Below are positions 42,597 through 51,584 of a DNA stretch of 64,000 bases, piece by piece. The stretch comes from Bacteroidia bacterium. Lineage in GTDB: Bacteria > Bacteroidota > Bacteroidia > Flavobacteriales_D > Cryomorphaceae. Position 1 is the stretch's first letter. Every line of letters starts with the position of its first letter. A program made the translations under genes and the position numbers. The notes beneath the pieces are model-generated. The model was not told where the DNA came from and searched no databases. It was given only the letters and a program-made list of their open reading frames with translations. Location: the NCBI GenBank assembly GCA_030427905.1, contig JAUICL010000002.1, positions 434,001 to 498,000 on the forward strand. Reading direction: 5' to 3'.

Positions 42597-44863
42597 GCTA
42601 GCGCTTGATAGTGTTGGTCGATGTTTCTCCTGAGCGATTTCTTTACGGGCTTTACTGCTTTAAACAATCTAAATATGAAAATAGGAGTTCCACCATGCTT
42701 ACTCCTAAAGATGTCTGATAGTTTTTCAGATGCTATTTTTAATTCGTTGACCTGGGCTTCATTAAGGTCTGCAGAATTTTCTAGCCTTTCGAGAATTAGG
42801 CTCAACGGCGATTGCGGCTGGAAGCCAATTCCTTTCTTGTTGGCTCCGATCCACACGCGCTCCAAATCTCTACCGGCATTTATGAAGTCCGTTTTACTCT
42901 TCTCTGGCCTTGTGATAATCCCAAGGCAAGAGGCCGACTCGGTGCTTTTCTTTGAGAGCTTTTCGAAGGCTGTCCCGCCACCCCATTCCTGGAGTTTGTC
43001 AATAACTTGTCGGTTGGTAGCGAGCTTGAAACCGGCCAATTCACCTTCGGTCAGATCACAGGTTTCTATATCGATACCATCCTTTGAAACTTCGACATCT
43101 TCTTGGTTCCAGCGCATTTCTTCTGTGAAATTTTGGTGGCCCATGGGGTGCATTATTCTGAAGCGCTCAGCAAAAGCAATAAGTTTAGCTAGCTCGTCCT
43201 TCTCTTCGCCTTCCAGAATGACAAGCGATGATCCGTTGGCAGAAGCCAATGATTGAAGATGATCTAAGTTCTCACTTTCTATTGGCTCGCCTTTTTCAAT
43301 ATTTCGATTGGTATGCCTTTGGAAAATGGCCTCACCAAGCTCCAAGTCAACTACACTTGGCTCATTTCCTTTAGCGAAGCTCAAGTTGGCTATACATCCA
43401 TTTATTTGTTCCTGGCAGAAATGTACATCAACGCTATACCCTAAGGCTGAAGCCTTAAGCACAGCATTTTCGAGAGAAGCTCCCAGTGCAATCATGGAAG
43501 CGATATCGTTGTAATCAAGGAACGAACTAGTCAAGGTTTTATCGTGCCGCAATTGAAGAGCGCCATTGTGATAAACCCATTGCCATGGCTGCAAATTTCC
43601 ACCGCTCGGGGCGTGACAGGCCGCTTCTACAACTAAATCGGCATCTGGCTTAGTCAGTGCGCTTGCTATCTCTGGGAGAGAAACGGATACATCGGCCAAT
43701 TGGGGTTCTTGAAACATTTGCTTCGAACTGGCTCGCTCACCTTTTTTATTGCCAATTATCTCTTCCACATCCATGTAGTACCTACCAGATTCGTGAAACT
43801 GGTTGAGAAAAATCCGGCGTACAACGTCGGCAGTAATTCCACCACCTAAAGTAACTGCAGAAGCGAGCTGGGGCCAGGTGGTGATTGTTTCGCCAATTTC
43901 CAACATACTCGCTTTAGCGCGCGTCGAAATGGTCTCAAGACCCACAATGTCGAGCATGTATGGGATTTTTTCTTCGTTGGTTTCGAGGGTCTTCAAAAGC
44001 TCAGTATTCAAATCGCCAACTAAACCATGGAGTAGGGGGCGCTCTGGCTCAAGGTCGAAACGCTCCACATCTACCATCCCGCGATCGCTTGCTTCCATCA
44101 CAACTGGAATGCCCATGGACTTCGCTTTTTCTCTAGCCAAAATTTTAATTTCTAGACCGTCGCATTCATCTATTAATAAGTCAAGATCGCCACCTTCGGT
44201 AAAAAACGAGTCCATATTCTCTTCGGTGATACCGTCTGTGAAGCACTTGAGACTTAAGAATGGATCTATTTCCATGATTTCTCTCGCCACTGAAATCACC
44301 TTAGAAACACCTAGGTTTTTGATCCCTGTTCTGATTCGATTCAAATTGGTCAATTCGAGCGTATCAAAATCGGCCAGTCTGAGCTCTCCAAATCCGCGCT
44401 CCATGGCCATGGTAACCGCTACCGATTGCCCTACAGAAAGGCCGATCAAGCCAACCTTTTTCTTAACTAAAGTCTGCTGTTCTTCAGGACTTATTTTGTA
44501 GTGATTTCGGTTTGATCTTACCTGAATGAACTCATTTTCAGGCAGGATATGTACGAGCCTGTTAGACCAGGAATAGAAGACCCAAAGGCCATACAAATCT
44601 GGGTCTGTACCTTTTAAATGGTCTAGAGCAGCTTGTTTTAAGCGTTCTCCGCTCAATCGTTGACGAGGGTGTAGGCATTTCACCAACTCCTCGAGTTGCA
44701 CCATGATGTCATTGGTAACGATGAGAAATTCATTTCTTGCAATCGCGGCTAGTCTCTGTTGGTCATTCTCATCATTTGGATTTAAAATCTCGGGAGTCCA
44801 GGATTCTAAATCTCTCTTTGAACTTTTTTCAGACAGTAAGTCAAAAGTGTCTCTTGTATTCAT
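42593..44863 (-). CDS. ThiF (E1-like)-nitroreductase fusion, Rv1355c family
   Basis: The 756-residue protein joins two catalytic folds. Residues about 120-380 form an E1/ThiF adenylating domain: Rossmann turn KKVGLIGLSVGQSVAV, then LADFDTLELTNLNRIRTG (nucleotide and Mg contacts) and LLIDECDGLEIK. Residues about 395-740 form a nitroreductase/FMN fold (AACHAPSGGNLQPWQWVYHN, FQRHTNRNIEKGEP, FQPQSPLSLILERL). The 110-residue N-terminus is of unknown fold. Mycobacterial Rv1355c (MoeY) has this architecture. The metabolic product is unknown. It leads the operon of acyltransferase, kinase, receiver-kinase and degenerate receiver. Confidence 0.88.
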   Translation of the reverse strand: MNTRDTFDLLSEKSSKRDLESWTPEILNPNDENDQQRLAAIARNEFLIVTNDIMVQLEELVKCLHPRQRLSGERLKQAALDHLKGTDPDLYGLWVFYSWSNRLVHILPENEFIQVRSNRNHYKISPEEQQTLVKKKVGLIGLSVGQSVAVTMAMERGFGELRLADFDTLELTNLNRIRTGIKNLGVSKVISVAREIMEIDPFLSLKCFTDGITEENMDSFFTEGGDLDLLIDECDGLEIKILAREKAKSMGIPVVMEASDRGMVDVERFDLEPERPLLHGLVGDLNTELLKTLETNEEKIPYMLDIVGLETISTRAKASMLEIGETITTWPQLASAVTLGGGITADVVRRIFLNQFHESGRYYMDVEEIIGNKKGERASSKQMFQEPQLADVSVSLPEIASALTKPDADLVVEAACHAPSGGNLQPWQWVYHNGALQLRHDKTLTSSFLDYNDIASMIALGASLENAVLKASALGYSVDVHFCQEQINGCIANLSFAKGNEPSVVDLELGEAIFQRHTNRNIEKGEPIESENLDHLQSLASANGSSLVILEGEEKDELAKLIAFAERFRIMHPMGHQNFTEEMRWNQEDVEVSKDGIDIETCDLTEGELAGFKLATNRQVIDKLQEWGGGTAFEKLSKKSTESASCLGIITRPEKSKTDFINAGRDLERVWIGANKKGIGFQPQSPLSLILERLENSADLNEAQVNELKIASEKLSDIFRSKHGGTPIFIFRLFKAVKPVKKSLRRNIDQHYQALA

Positions 44864-44995
44864 CCTTGCTGGTTGGCTGTTGGTTTATTGAGTAAAAATG
44901 GTACATTCGAAACTATTAAAGAATCGAGTTTTATCAATTTATTTTCGACGAACAGCGATATTTAGAGTACGATAGTTGAAAATCAAGAAGAAGTC

Positions 44996-45469
44996 ATGTC
45001 AGAAAAAGATGAGAGCGTAAAATCAGGCGTGTTATACGTGGATGATGAAGAGAATAATCTGATAGCTTTTAAAGCAGCTTTTAGGAGAGATTTTAATGTG
45101 TATACCGCTTTGAGCCCTCGGGAAGCGAAGATGTTCTTGGACAAGGATGAGCTTAAAGTCATCATTTCTGACCAAAGAATGCCGGATAAGACGGGGGTCG
45201 AGTTTTTATCGGAAGTGAAGACTTCCCACCCTGAGCCAATCCGAATTTTGCTCACCGGATACTCGGACATGGAAGCTGTGATTGACTCAATAAACGAGGG
45301 CGAAGTCTACCGTTACCTAACAAAGCCTTGGGATCCGAAAGTGCTTAAGTCTATCATCAATCAGGCCATTGAGATATTTGATTTGAGAAAGGAGAACAAA
45401 CAACTCCTAGCCGATCTGAAGCGAGCCAATGGTCAACTCGAGTTTTACTTAAGACAAAAATTGTTGTAG
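44996..45469 (+). CDS. Stand-alone response-regulator receiver domain
   Basis: The 157-residue protein is a complete receiver (residues 11-130: D16-D17, phospho-D59 in VIISDQRMP, lysine in YLTKPWDP) followed by a short coiled coil (about 130-155). It has no DNA-binding or enzymatic output. Its receiver closely matches that of the receiver-kinase at 38619-39725, with the same RR motif in FRR and PWDP. Divergently transcribed from the Rv1355c-family gene across a 131-base gap, it may be a phosphate shuttle for that system. Confidence 0.9.
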   Translation: MSEKDESVKSGVLYVDDEENNLIAFKAAFRRDFNVYTALSPREAKMFLDKDELKVIISDQRMPDKTGVEFLSEVKTSHPEPIRILLTGYSDMEAVIDSINEGEVYRYLTKPWDPKVLKSIINQAIEIFDLRKENKQLLADLKRANGQLEFYLRQKLL

Positions 45470-45482
45470 TAGTCTCCGACGC

Positions 45483-47993
45483 TTATTGCTTCAAGAGTTT
45501 GCTCGTGTATTCATTGCCGTTGTTGGCATATCCGGTTACTACATACACTCCAGAAGGTAATTGGGATACTTCAACCTGGATCTTAAACAGTTCTGAATCT
45601 TCTGTTTGAGCATCAATCAAAGTCACTCCTAAAGAGTTTACAATTTCAATTTTGCGGATCCCACAATTTTCGCAGAGAATATTAACGATGTTTTCCGTAG
45701 GGTTGGGGTAGAGAAGAAGTCTGTGTTCATCAAGCGTTGAAGGCCAGTTTAAACTCGGATCGTAGGTCACCCAAGGTCGTACTTGTTTTATAGCGAGTTG
45801 GTTATCTTGATCTATCTTGTACTCAATATCGACCGCAAAGCTGTGATTTCTTTCTGCCTTGTACAATTTTGAGAACTCATGATGAATGCGAGATAGGTAT
45901 GTTCTCATCTCAGCTAGGTGAATGGGACTCATAAGAAGCGAGTCAGGCGGAACTAAATTTGATCGCTGTATGACGTAGTACTCGTCTTCATCTCCTACAA
46001 ATTCATCCAGTAGAATCTCTTCGGGTTTTGTGTTGGCAGGTGGGTTAGTAATCAGATCTTCGCCCTTTTGAGAATTCAGATAATAGGTGTGTTCAGTACC
46101 GTACACCGGATCAGCGCTCACGCCTACGCCGTTCACTTTTTCGTTTGAGTAATTGGGATGGCAAAGTACGGCCATGCTAGAGCTGAAGTGATTTACTTTG
46201 TAAAAGTCCCTTTCTTCGAAAGCCCTTAAGTTCCATATGCTGGCATACACTTGCTTTATTGATTTTTCGATATGCCCTTCCCACGGATGTTGGGTTTTTG
46301 ATTCGTAGAGACCTGCACCATTAAAGCCGGGAAGGTCTTCATTGTTCGTACTCGACCTGCACCTAATCGATGTGCCATCGGGAAACATTCCTTGTAGTTC
46401 AGCCAATTCATCGTACATCCAACTTGGTAGTGGCGCGGCTTTGATGCTGGCTCGGAGACTAGCTAGCAACTCATCCCTTACATCTCTATTCTCTTGAAAA
46501 TCTGTTCGGTTAAGTAACTCTTCCACCACATTGAAAAAGCCGTTGTACTTCATGAATTCCTGATAGAAAAAGAAGGGTACTCCAAATCCGTCAGGAATGG
46601 TGCCGTCAGGAAATCCGAAGGTATGCATCGTAGCAAGGTTAGCGCATTTTGCACCGTAGCCGTTCTGCATATCAAAGGTGATTTCTGAGAGGGGAAGTAT
46701 GGATTGGTACGATAGATTTAAAGGCGGTTCTTGGTTGTGCTCTGGCCGGATATGATCAAACCACCTATTCACATCTTCGATTGATGCTTCTTTCAGAACG
46801 AATCCATCCTGATCTGCCCGGAAGTATACGTAATGTCCAAGTAATGCACTCACTGCTTCATTTGCGAGAGCATCTCTAATAAAGGCGTTTGGAATACCGT
46901 CTTGAATGGCTCGCAAATTGACGTGTGAAAGTGGTGTTTGAATCTCTGATGTAATTATTCCTGAAACGCGGGGAAGGAGATTGGGAGCTGACTCGTAGAT
47001 CACGATGTCGGTAACACTAGGAATTTCATCTGGACTCATGTACCTGAGCTTTCCATAGCCTTCAGTCAAGTTCAAGCCGAGGTAATCAATCTGAGAATAG
47101 ACGTCAGACTCAAGGATGACAGACACTCTCGAATTTTCGTAAAGCTCCTGTTCCCAATAATATCCGTCTTCGTTATTGAGTGTAACAAAGTAAGCCAAGT
47201 TGTTTCGAAGTACGGGCATATTGGCAGCCAGGATCTCATTAGTTCTTTGCACATCGGTAAATGGGCGTTGACCATTATTACTGTAATTAAAAGCAAATGT
47301 GCCCAAAGTGCCGTTACTCGAAGGAATGGTAGGGTGAAAGACCACATTCCCGCGTCGCACATCTTCAGCCAGGTAATCTACACCTAGCCAATCGGCAAAT
47401 TCGGAGTGAAGCCAATGTGTTTCACTATTCATGAAATATACCGAAGGCGTATCCGAATCAAAATCCAATATGATGAACTTCAGAAATTCCTTCCCATTTA
47501 AAAACTCAAAAAATTGAACCACAGGGAGCTGAGTTGAAAGCGCATTGAAGGTGTTCATCGACTCAATAGCCACAGCCGCATCTATGAGTTCCATGGGCTC
47601 TGTATTGCTAAACGGACTTTGCGCAGGGCGATTTTCTATCTCTTCAATATCGTTGTACCCATCGCCATCAATATCCCCTGGATTATTGATAGGAAACTCT
47701 AAAACCTGGTAATTTTCAATAGGGTAGGCACCAAGCGATTCTTTTAGGATAGTGGTACCTTCTGCACCGTAGGTCAATGACAAGTTTAAGGTAAAAGGAT
47801 CTTGATCGTTGTGACGTCCTTTCAGAATATAGTACTTGTCCGAACTCGATTCTATCTCGATGTTTACTTGCCCAAAGGCATCAACATGATGCGATAGAAT
47901 TTCAACTTCCTGGCAAAAAACTGAAGTAGCACTGATGGTACATAGGATGATGAACCAAAAAACTACTGGAGAATTGTAAAAGGAGCTTTTCAT
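45483..47993 (-). CDS. T9SS-exported dikinase-like protein (phosphohistidine plus ATP-grasp domains)
   Basis: The 836-residue protein has a signal peptide (1-27), a Ca-type DIDGDGYNDIEE loop (107-118), a PEP-utiliser phosphohistidine domain (about 335-400; catalytic His357 in TPLSHVNL), then a PPDK-type ATP-grasp domain (about 445-740; GYGAKCANL with K449, RCRSSTNNEDLPGFNGAGLY, IKQVRPW), and a T9SS type A sorting domain (760-836, LLYPNPTENIVNI). His domain before ATP-grasp is the order of glucan water dikinase, not of PEP synthase. All key residues seem kept. An ATP-dependent phosphotransferase outside the cell would lack ATP, so the real substrate or site of action is open. Confidence 0.88.
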   Translation of the reverse strand: MKSSFYNSPVVFWFIILCTISATSVFCQEVEILSHHVDAFGQVNIEIESSSDKYYILKGRHNDQDPFTLNLSLTYGAEGTTILKESLGAYPIENYQVLEFPINNPGDIDGDGYNDIEEIENRPAQSPFSNTEPMELIDAAVAIESMNTFNALSTQLPVVQFFEFLNGKEFLKFIILDFDSDTPSVYFMNSETHWLHSEFADWLGVDYLAEDVRRGNVVFHPTIPSSNGTLGTFAFNYSNNGQRPFTDVQRTNEILAANMPVLRNNLAYFVTLNNEDGYYWEQELYENSRVSVILESDVYSQIDYLGLNLTEGYGKLRYMSPDEIPSVTDIVIYESAPNLLPRVSGIITSEIQTPLSHVNLRAIQDGIPNAFIRDALANEAVSALLGHYVYFRADQDGFVLKEASIEDVNRWFDHIRPEHNQEPPLNLSYQSILPLSEITFDMQNGYGAKCANLATMHTFGFPDGTIPDGFGVPFFFYQEFMKYNGFFNVVEELLNRTDFQENRDVRDELLASLRASIKAAPLPSWMYDELAELQGMFPDGTSIRCRSSTNNEDLPGFNGAGLYESKTQHPWEGHIEKSIKQVYASIWNLRAFEERDFYKVNHFSSSMAVLCHPNYSNEKVNGVGVSADPVYGTEHTYYLNSQKGEDLITNPPANTKPEEILLDEFVGDEDEYYVIQRSNLVPPDSLLMSPIHLAEMRTYLSRIHHEFSKLYKAERNHSFAVDIEYKIDQDNQLAIKQVRPWVTYDPSLNWPSTLDEHRLLLYPNPTENIVNILCENCGIRKIEIVNSLGVTLIDAQTEDSELFKIQVEVSQLPSGVYVVTGYANNGNEYTSKLLKQ

Positions 47994-48165
47994 TTGAGCT
48001 CCAAGATAGTTTTATTCAACCTTGAAAGACAAAGCCAATCCATCAAGAAATTATCGATTGTATAATTCTCAGATGTTGAAATTCTTCTGATAAGTGAAGA
48101 ATGAACACAACCTAGTTTAATCTACAACCAAGTAGCTTCGAGAATTTCGCTAGGGAACTATAGGA

Positions 48166-48831
48166 TTACCAAGTCGGGCTAGAGCTATACGAAGTGTGCG
48201 GTTTTGAATTGGTTTCTCCCAATTTCACAACCACACCTCCAGAAAAGTCTCCCTGAATGATAGTAGTCGATGCACCTGCTCCGACGCTACATCCAGAACC
48301 AGTACCACAGTAAAGTCCACCAGAACCATATTGAAGAGGCATTAACATGGCAGCTTTCAATTTGATTCCTAATCGCTCAGTGAAAAAGATCTTCAAACCA
48401 CCTTGTAAAGCAGCGGCAAAATGCACGGAAGTATCGTATCTCGGGTCGTCAAAGCTAGCTGTGGCAATCCCCAGTCCGATCCCGCCAAATGGAACGATTT
48501 GGTTAATTTCTTTTTCGTAGACACCATTTACAAGGAAATAATTGTTCCAGGCACCACCTAAATGTTCAAGATCAAAACTATTGAAACCATGAAAGTCCAT
48601 ACGGGTATCTTGTGCAAACCACTGCAGGCTTACCGAAAACCCATCTCTCAATTGGTAATCCAGATCAACAGAAAATGATTCACTATCGGCAATTTTAATA
48701 TAACCTAAATCACCACCGTAGTATACATCTACTTCACCTCCAACACGATATCCATAAGAACCACTAATCTGAAGTTGAGCTGCGAGGTCTAAGCTCAATA
48801 GTACCAAGCCAAATAGAAGAAACTTTTTCAT
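48166..48831 (-). CDS. Predicted outer-membrane beta-barrel protein
   Basis: The ATG at 48829-48831 opens a clear signal peptide (MKKFLLFGLVLLSLDLAAQ); an upstream in-frame ATG would add 15 unlikely residues. The 221-residue product alternates strands and turns (SGSYGYRVGGEVDVYYGGDL, GFSVSLQWFAQ, GIGLGIATASF, LGIKLKAAMLMPLQ) and ends with a Ser-rich tail. A Cys pair occurs in LYCGTGSGCSVG. Barrel of the OmpW/outer-membrane opacity type, function unknown. It is divergent from the lipoprotein cluster at 48941. Confidence 0.72.
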   Translation of the reverse strand: MKKFLLFGLVLLSLDLAAQLQISGSYGYRVGGEVDVYYGGDLGYIKIADSESFSVDLDYQLRDGFSVSLQWFAQDTRMDFHGFNSFDLEHLGGAWNNYFLVNGVYEKEINQIVPFGGIGLGIATASFDDPRYDTSVHFAAALQGGLKIFFTERLGIKLKAAMLMPLQYGSGGLYCGTGSGCSVGAGASTTIIQGDFSGGVVVKLGETNSKPHTSYSSSPTW

Positions 48832-48896
48832 AATAATGTATGCTGATTTCGGGCGAAAGGTAAGCAAAAAGGCCATAATCGTCTCGGGTTATTGTA

Positions 48897-48904
48897 TATA
48901 TTTG
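48897..48904 (+). promoter_or_regulatory. -7 promoter element of the lipoprotein cluster
   Basis: TATATTTG fits TAnnTTTG exactly and lies 37 bases before the ATG of the DUF4136 gene. A related element on the opposite strand (TACCTTTC, about 48854-48861) may serve the divergent barrel gene. Confidence 0.5.
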
Positions 48905-48940
48905 CCTCGGTGTTCAACAACACTTATAGCAAATATTCTT

Positions 48941-49564
48941 ATGAAAAAAATCTTTCTAGGGTCGCTGGTAGCACTGTTTTTAGCAGGATGTTACCCCAAA
49001 GGGCCAGAGTACGTTTCTGACTTAGACTTGGCCGTTACGAACTACGATGATGAGTTTGATTTTGAAGCTCAGGTTAATTACTTCATGATTGACTCGATTA
49101 TTCACATTGCTGATGACGGAGAAAACATAAGTAGAACATATGATGAGCGCATCCTTGATCGGGTTGAAGCAAATCTGAATGAACGGGGTTATGTGCGTGT
49201 AAACACGTTACAAGAATCTGATATCGCTATTGGTGTTTCGGCATGGTCGTCTACCACAGTCAATTTTGTGTATGATTGGTGGTATTACTGGGGTGGCTGG
49301 TACCCTGGCTACGGACCAGGATGGGGCTGGGGCTACCCTGGCTACGGTTGGACGTATGCGTACTCTTACACCACAGGTACTATTTCTATTGAAATGAGCT
49401 ACCCTGAAGGAGCAAACCCAGAAGAAATGACAATTCCAATTGTATGGCACGGATATGTAAATGGATTGATTCAAGGATCTAGTGCATCAGTTGGACAGCG
49501 AATAGATGAAAACATTGATCAGACTTTCGAGCAGAGTCCATACCTAATTTCAAACCCTGAATAA
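48941..49564 (+). CDS. DUF4136-type lipoprotein with aromatic-glycine-rich insert
   Basis: The ATG at 48941 gives a lipoprotein signal (LVALFLAGCYP, Cys about residue 17); an upstream in-frame ATG adds 35 unlikely residues. The 207-residue protein follows the DUF4136 plan: an early strand DLAVTNYDDEF, a middle DRVEANLNERGYVRVN with the S-D-I-A-I-G-V strand, and a C-terminal LSSYPEGA/WHGYVNG part. Between lies a Trp/Tyr/Gly/Pro-rich stretch (YYWGGWYPGYGPGWGWGYPG). It heads a four-gene envelope cluster with tiny gaps. Function unknown. Confidence 0.82.
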   Translation: MKKIFLGSLVALFLAGCYPKGPEYVSDLDLAVTNYDDEFDFEAQVNYFMIDSIIHIADDGENISRTYDERILDRVEANLNERGYVRVNTLQESDIAIGVSAWSSTTVNFVYDWWYYWGGWYPGYGPGWGWGYPGYGWTYAYSYTTGTISIEMSYPEGANPEEMTIPIVWHGYVNGLIQGSSASVGQRIDENIDQTFEQSPYLISNPE

Positions 49565-50155
49565 ATGAAAAAGTTAATTTGGACAATCGGATTTGTAGCT
49601 GTAGCAGTTGCACTTTTTGGTCAGGGCCGATCGCAGACTACCCTCTATTACTCAGTTGGGCTCCCTTTGGGAAACACGAGTGATTTTATCGAAGAAACAA
49701 GCTTTCGAGGATTCTCTCTTTACAGCGATTATTTTATTGAAGACGAGTGGTCTCTCGGTTTTGGTACAGGGGTGCAAACCTATTATGAAGACCTTGGGAA
49801 AGTAACTGAAACCAGAGGAAATATTACTGCTACTGGTAAAGAGTATAGATACATCAATCAGTTTCCATTCTTGTTTACAGCTAAGTACCACGTAAACCGT
49901 TTTGCCGCGGTTACGCCACATATCGGGCTCGGTATTGGGACCTACTACAATATTCAGACGGTTGAATTTGCAGGGATAGTAGTTGACGATAACGAGTGGC
50001 AATTTGGTTTTCAACCTGAAGCCGCGTTGGGAATTGAACTATCACCGAATACCGACTTTATCATTGGTGCGACTTATAATTTTGCTTTTGATAGCAAGGA
50101 TATCGACGGCCTTTCATCTCTTGGCTTTCACGCTGGACTTAGATTTATTCCTTAA
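49565..50155 (+). CDS. Small outer-membrane beta-barrel protein
   Basis: The 196-residue protein starts directly after the previous stop codon. It has a signal peptide (MKKLIWTIGFVAVAVALFGQ) and an OmpA/OmpW-like eight-stranded barrel pattern: TTLYYSVGLPLGNTS, WSLGFGTGVQTYYEDLGK, FPFLFTAKYHVNRF, PHIGLGIGTYYNIQ, and a final GFHAGLRFIP ending in an aromatic strand. It is part of the lipoprotein cluster and may bind one of its lipoproteins at the outer membrane. Confidence 0.78.
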   Translation: MKKLIWTIGFVAVAVALFGQGRSQTTLYYSVGLPLGNTSDFIEETSFRGFSLYSDYFIEDEWSLGFGTGVQTYYEDLGKVTETRGNITATGKEYRYINQFPFLFTAKYHVNRFAAVTPHIGLGIGTYYNIQTVEFAGIVVDDNEWQFGFQPEAALGIELSPNTDFIIGATYNFAFDSKDIDGLSSLGFHAGLRFIP

Positions 50156-50173
50156 CCATAGAGACATTATCGC

Positions 50174-50818
50174 ATGAAATTGACATTTAAAACATTCTTA
50201 TCGATTGCCATTTTTGCTTTCATAGCTGTAGCATGTGGAAGTACGAAAATCGTAGGTAGCTGGAAAAATAGTGACTTCGCTGAAAAGAAGTATGGGTCGA
50301 TATTGGTTGTTGGTCTCTCTACAAACGTAGTGGCTAAGGCTAGTGTAGAACAGCAAATGGCTACTGTATTGAGTGCAAAACGCGTAAATGCCAAAGGCGC
50401 AGGTGGAATATTTAACCCAGAGGTGAAGCACACAGAAGAAGAGCAGAAGCAGATTTTTGAGAAAATCAAATCGGAAGGATTTGATGGTGTTCTAACCATG
50501 GCACTGGTGGCTCATGAAGAGAAAACCGACTACGTACCTGGCACTTATTCGTATTCGCCTTATTCTACTGGGTACTACGGAAGTTACTGGGGTTATTATG
50601 GTTACTATGCACCACAAGTTTATTCACCAGGCTATTACACCAATTACCAGGTATATACTGTTGAAGCTCTTTTGTATGATGTAAACACTGAAAAACTGGT
50701 TTGGGCGGCGCGCTCTGAAACCACAGATCCGAGTGATTTGGACCGTTTTTCTCAGGAATATGCGGAGACAGTAGTTTATCAACTTCAGAAAGATCAAATG
50801 CTCAAAACGGGCAATTAA
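50174..50818 (+). CDS. DUF4136-like lipoprotein with tyrosine-rich insert
   Basis: The 214-residue lipoprotein has the lipobox IAVACGSTK (Cys about residue 17). A Rossmann-like beta start (YGSILVVGLSTNVVAKASVE) and GFDGVLTMALVAHEEK lead to a Tyr/Gly/Ser-rich stretch (SPYSTGYYGSYWGYYGYYAP) and a final strand (NYQVYTVEALLYDVNTEKLV, WAARSETTD). The last part resembles DUF4136 and CsgG-like envelope lipoproteins. It shares the aromatic insert idea with the gene at 48941. Role unknown. Confidence 0.75.
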   Translation: MKLTFKTFLSIAIFAFIAVACGSTKIVGSWKNSDFAEKKYGSILVVGLSTNVVAKASVEQQMATVLSAKRVNAKGAGGIFNPEVKHTEEEQKQIFEKIKSEGFDGVLTMALVAHEEKTDYVPGTYSYSPYSTGYYGSYWGYYGYYAPQVYSPGYYTNYQVYTVEALLYDVNTEKLVWAARSETTDPSDLDRFSQEYAETVVYQLQKDQMLKTGN

Positions 50819-50823
50819 TCAAT

Positions 50824-51582
50824 ATGAACTTTATTTACAGCCCCGGCATCGTCTTAGTTGCCGGGCTTTTTTTGTTTGGATGTTTGGGGTCTGAAAAGAT
50901 TGAGACTTCAAGTCCAAAAGATCTCAATAGTACTATCGCCTGGTACGAATTGCAATCTAATCTAGATACCATGGTGTCGCCGGAAATAGACTTTGTTGCA
51001 ATCGGAAATGATGGCACTTGGGGTATTCAAATGGCATTCGATAGCATCCTAATTCTCCAAACGAAGTTTGACACAACCAAGTTCGAAGACTTTCTTGAAG
51101 TTCAGGAACAGTCTGGTTATGAGCGTAGCTATTCGGCTACAAATCAAAACCAAAGAATTGATGTTTTCTTGTCGTTTGATTCTTGCCGGAACCAATGGCC
51201 ATACAAAGTTTATTTAAAGGCAGGTACGCATCCAAATATTATCGATTCAATGGGCTGCGGTATCTATAACAATGGGATTTGGATGCACAATATTTGGGGA
51301 CTCGTAGGAAGTCGCTCAATCAAAGTACCGAAGTCATTAATTTTCGAGTTGAATCTTAGGCAGAATAGAGCGTACATCACAGCATCTAACTGGGTAACAG
51401 AAGTGCGAATTGAGCCAATGGGATCTAAGATTCAATTTGGGCACATTCCCGAACCGGAGAGCATGGAAGCAAAACACTTAGTTCACTTTCTGTCTAATAA
51501 AATGGTTGCGATCCGAAGGGTTCAAAATAGAATGGTGCTAAGCTCTGAAGACGGTGACTTGGAATTTAGGGCAATAGACTAA
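50824..51582 (+). CDS. Lipoprotein of unknown function
   Basis: The 252-residue product has a lipoprotein signal (LVAGLFLFGCLGS, Cys about residue 20). The body is beta-rich with no known motif; a Cys in FDSCRNQWPYK and another in SMGCGIYNNG might form a disulfide. It begins only a few bases after the stop of the preceding lipoprotein gene and closes the cluster. I do not recognise the family. Confidence 0.7.
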   Translation: MNFIYSPGIVLVAGLFLFGCLGSEKIETSSPKDLNSTIAWYELQSNLDTMVSPEIDFVAIGNDGTWGIQMAFDSILILQTKFDTTKFEDFLEVQEQSGYERSYSATNQNQRIDVFLSFDSCRNQWPYKVYLKAGTHPNIIDSMGCGIYNNGIWMHNIWGLVGSRSIKVPKSLIFELNLRQNRAYITASNWVTEVRIEPMGSKIQFGHIPEPESMEAKHLVHFLSNKMVAIRRVQNRMVLSSEDGDLEFRAID

Positions 51583-51584
51583 TA

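Noticed and set aside
42621-44501. Long plus-strand frames (211 and 232 codons) opposite the Rv1355c-family gene
   Set aside because: They have Ser/Arg-rich, low-complexity translations and lie wholly inside a well-supported gene on the other strand; no ribosome site, promoter or family likeness was seen.
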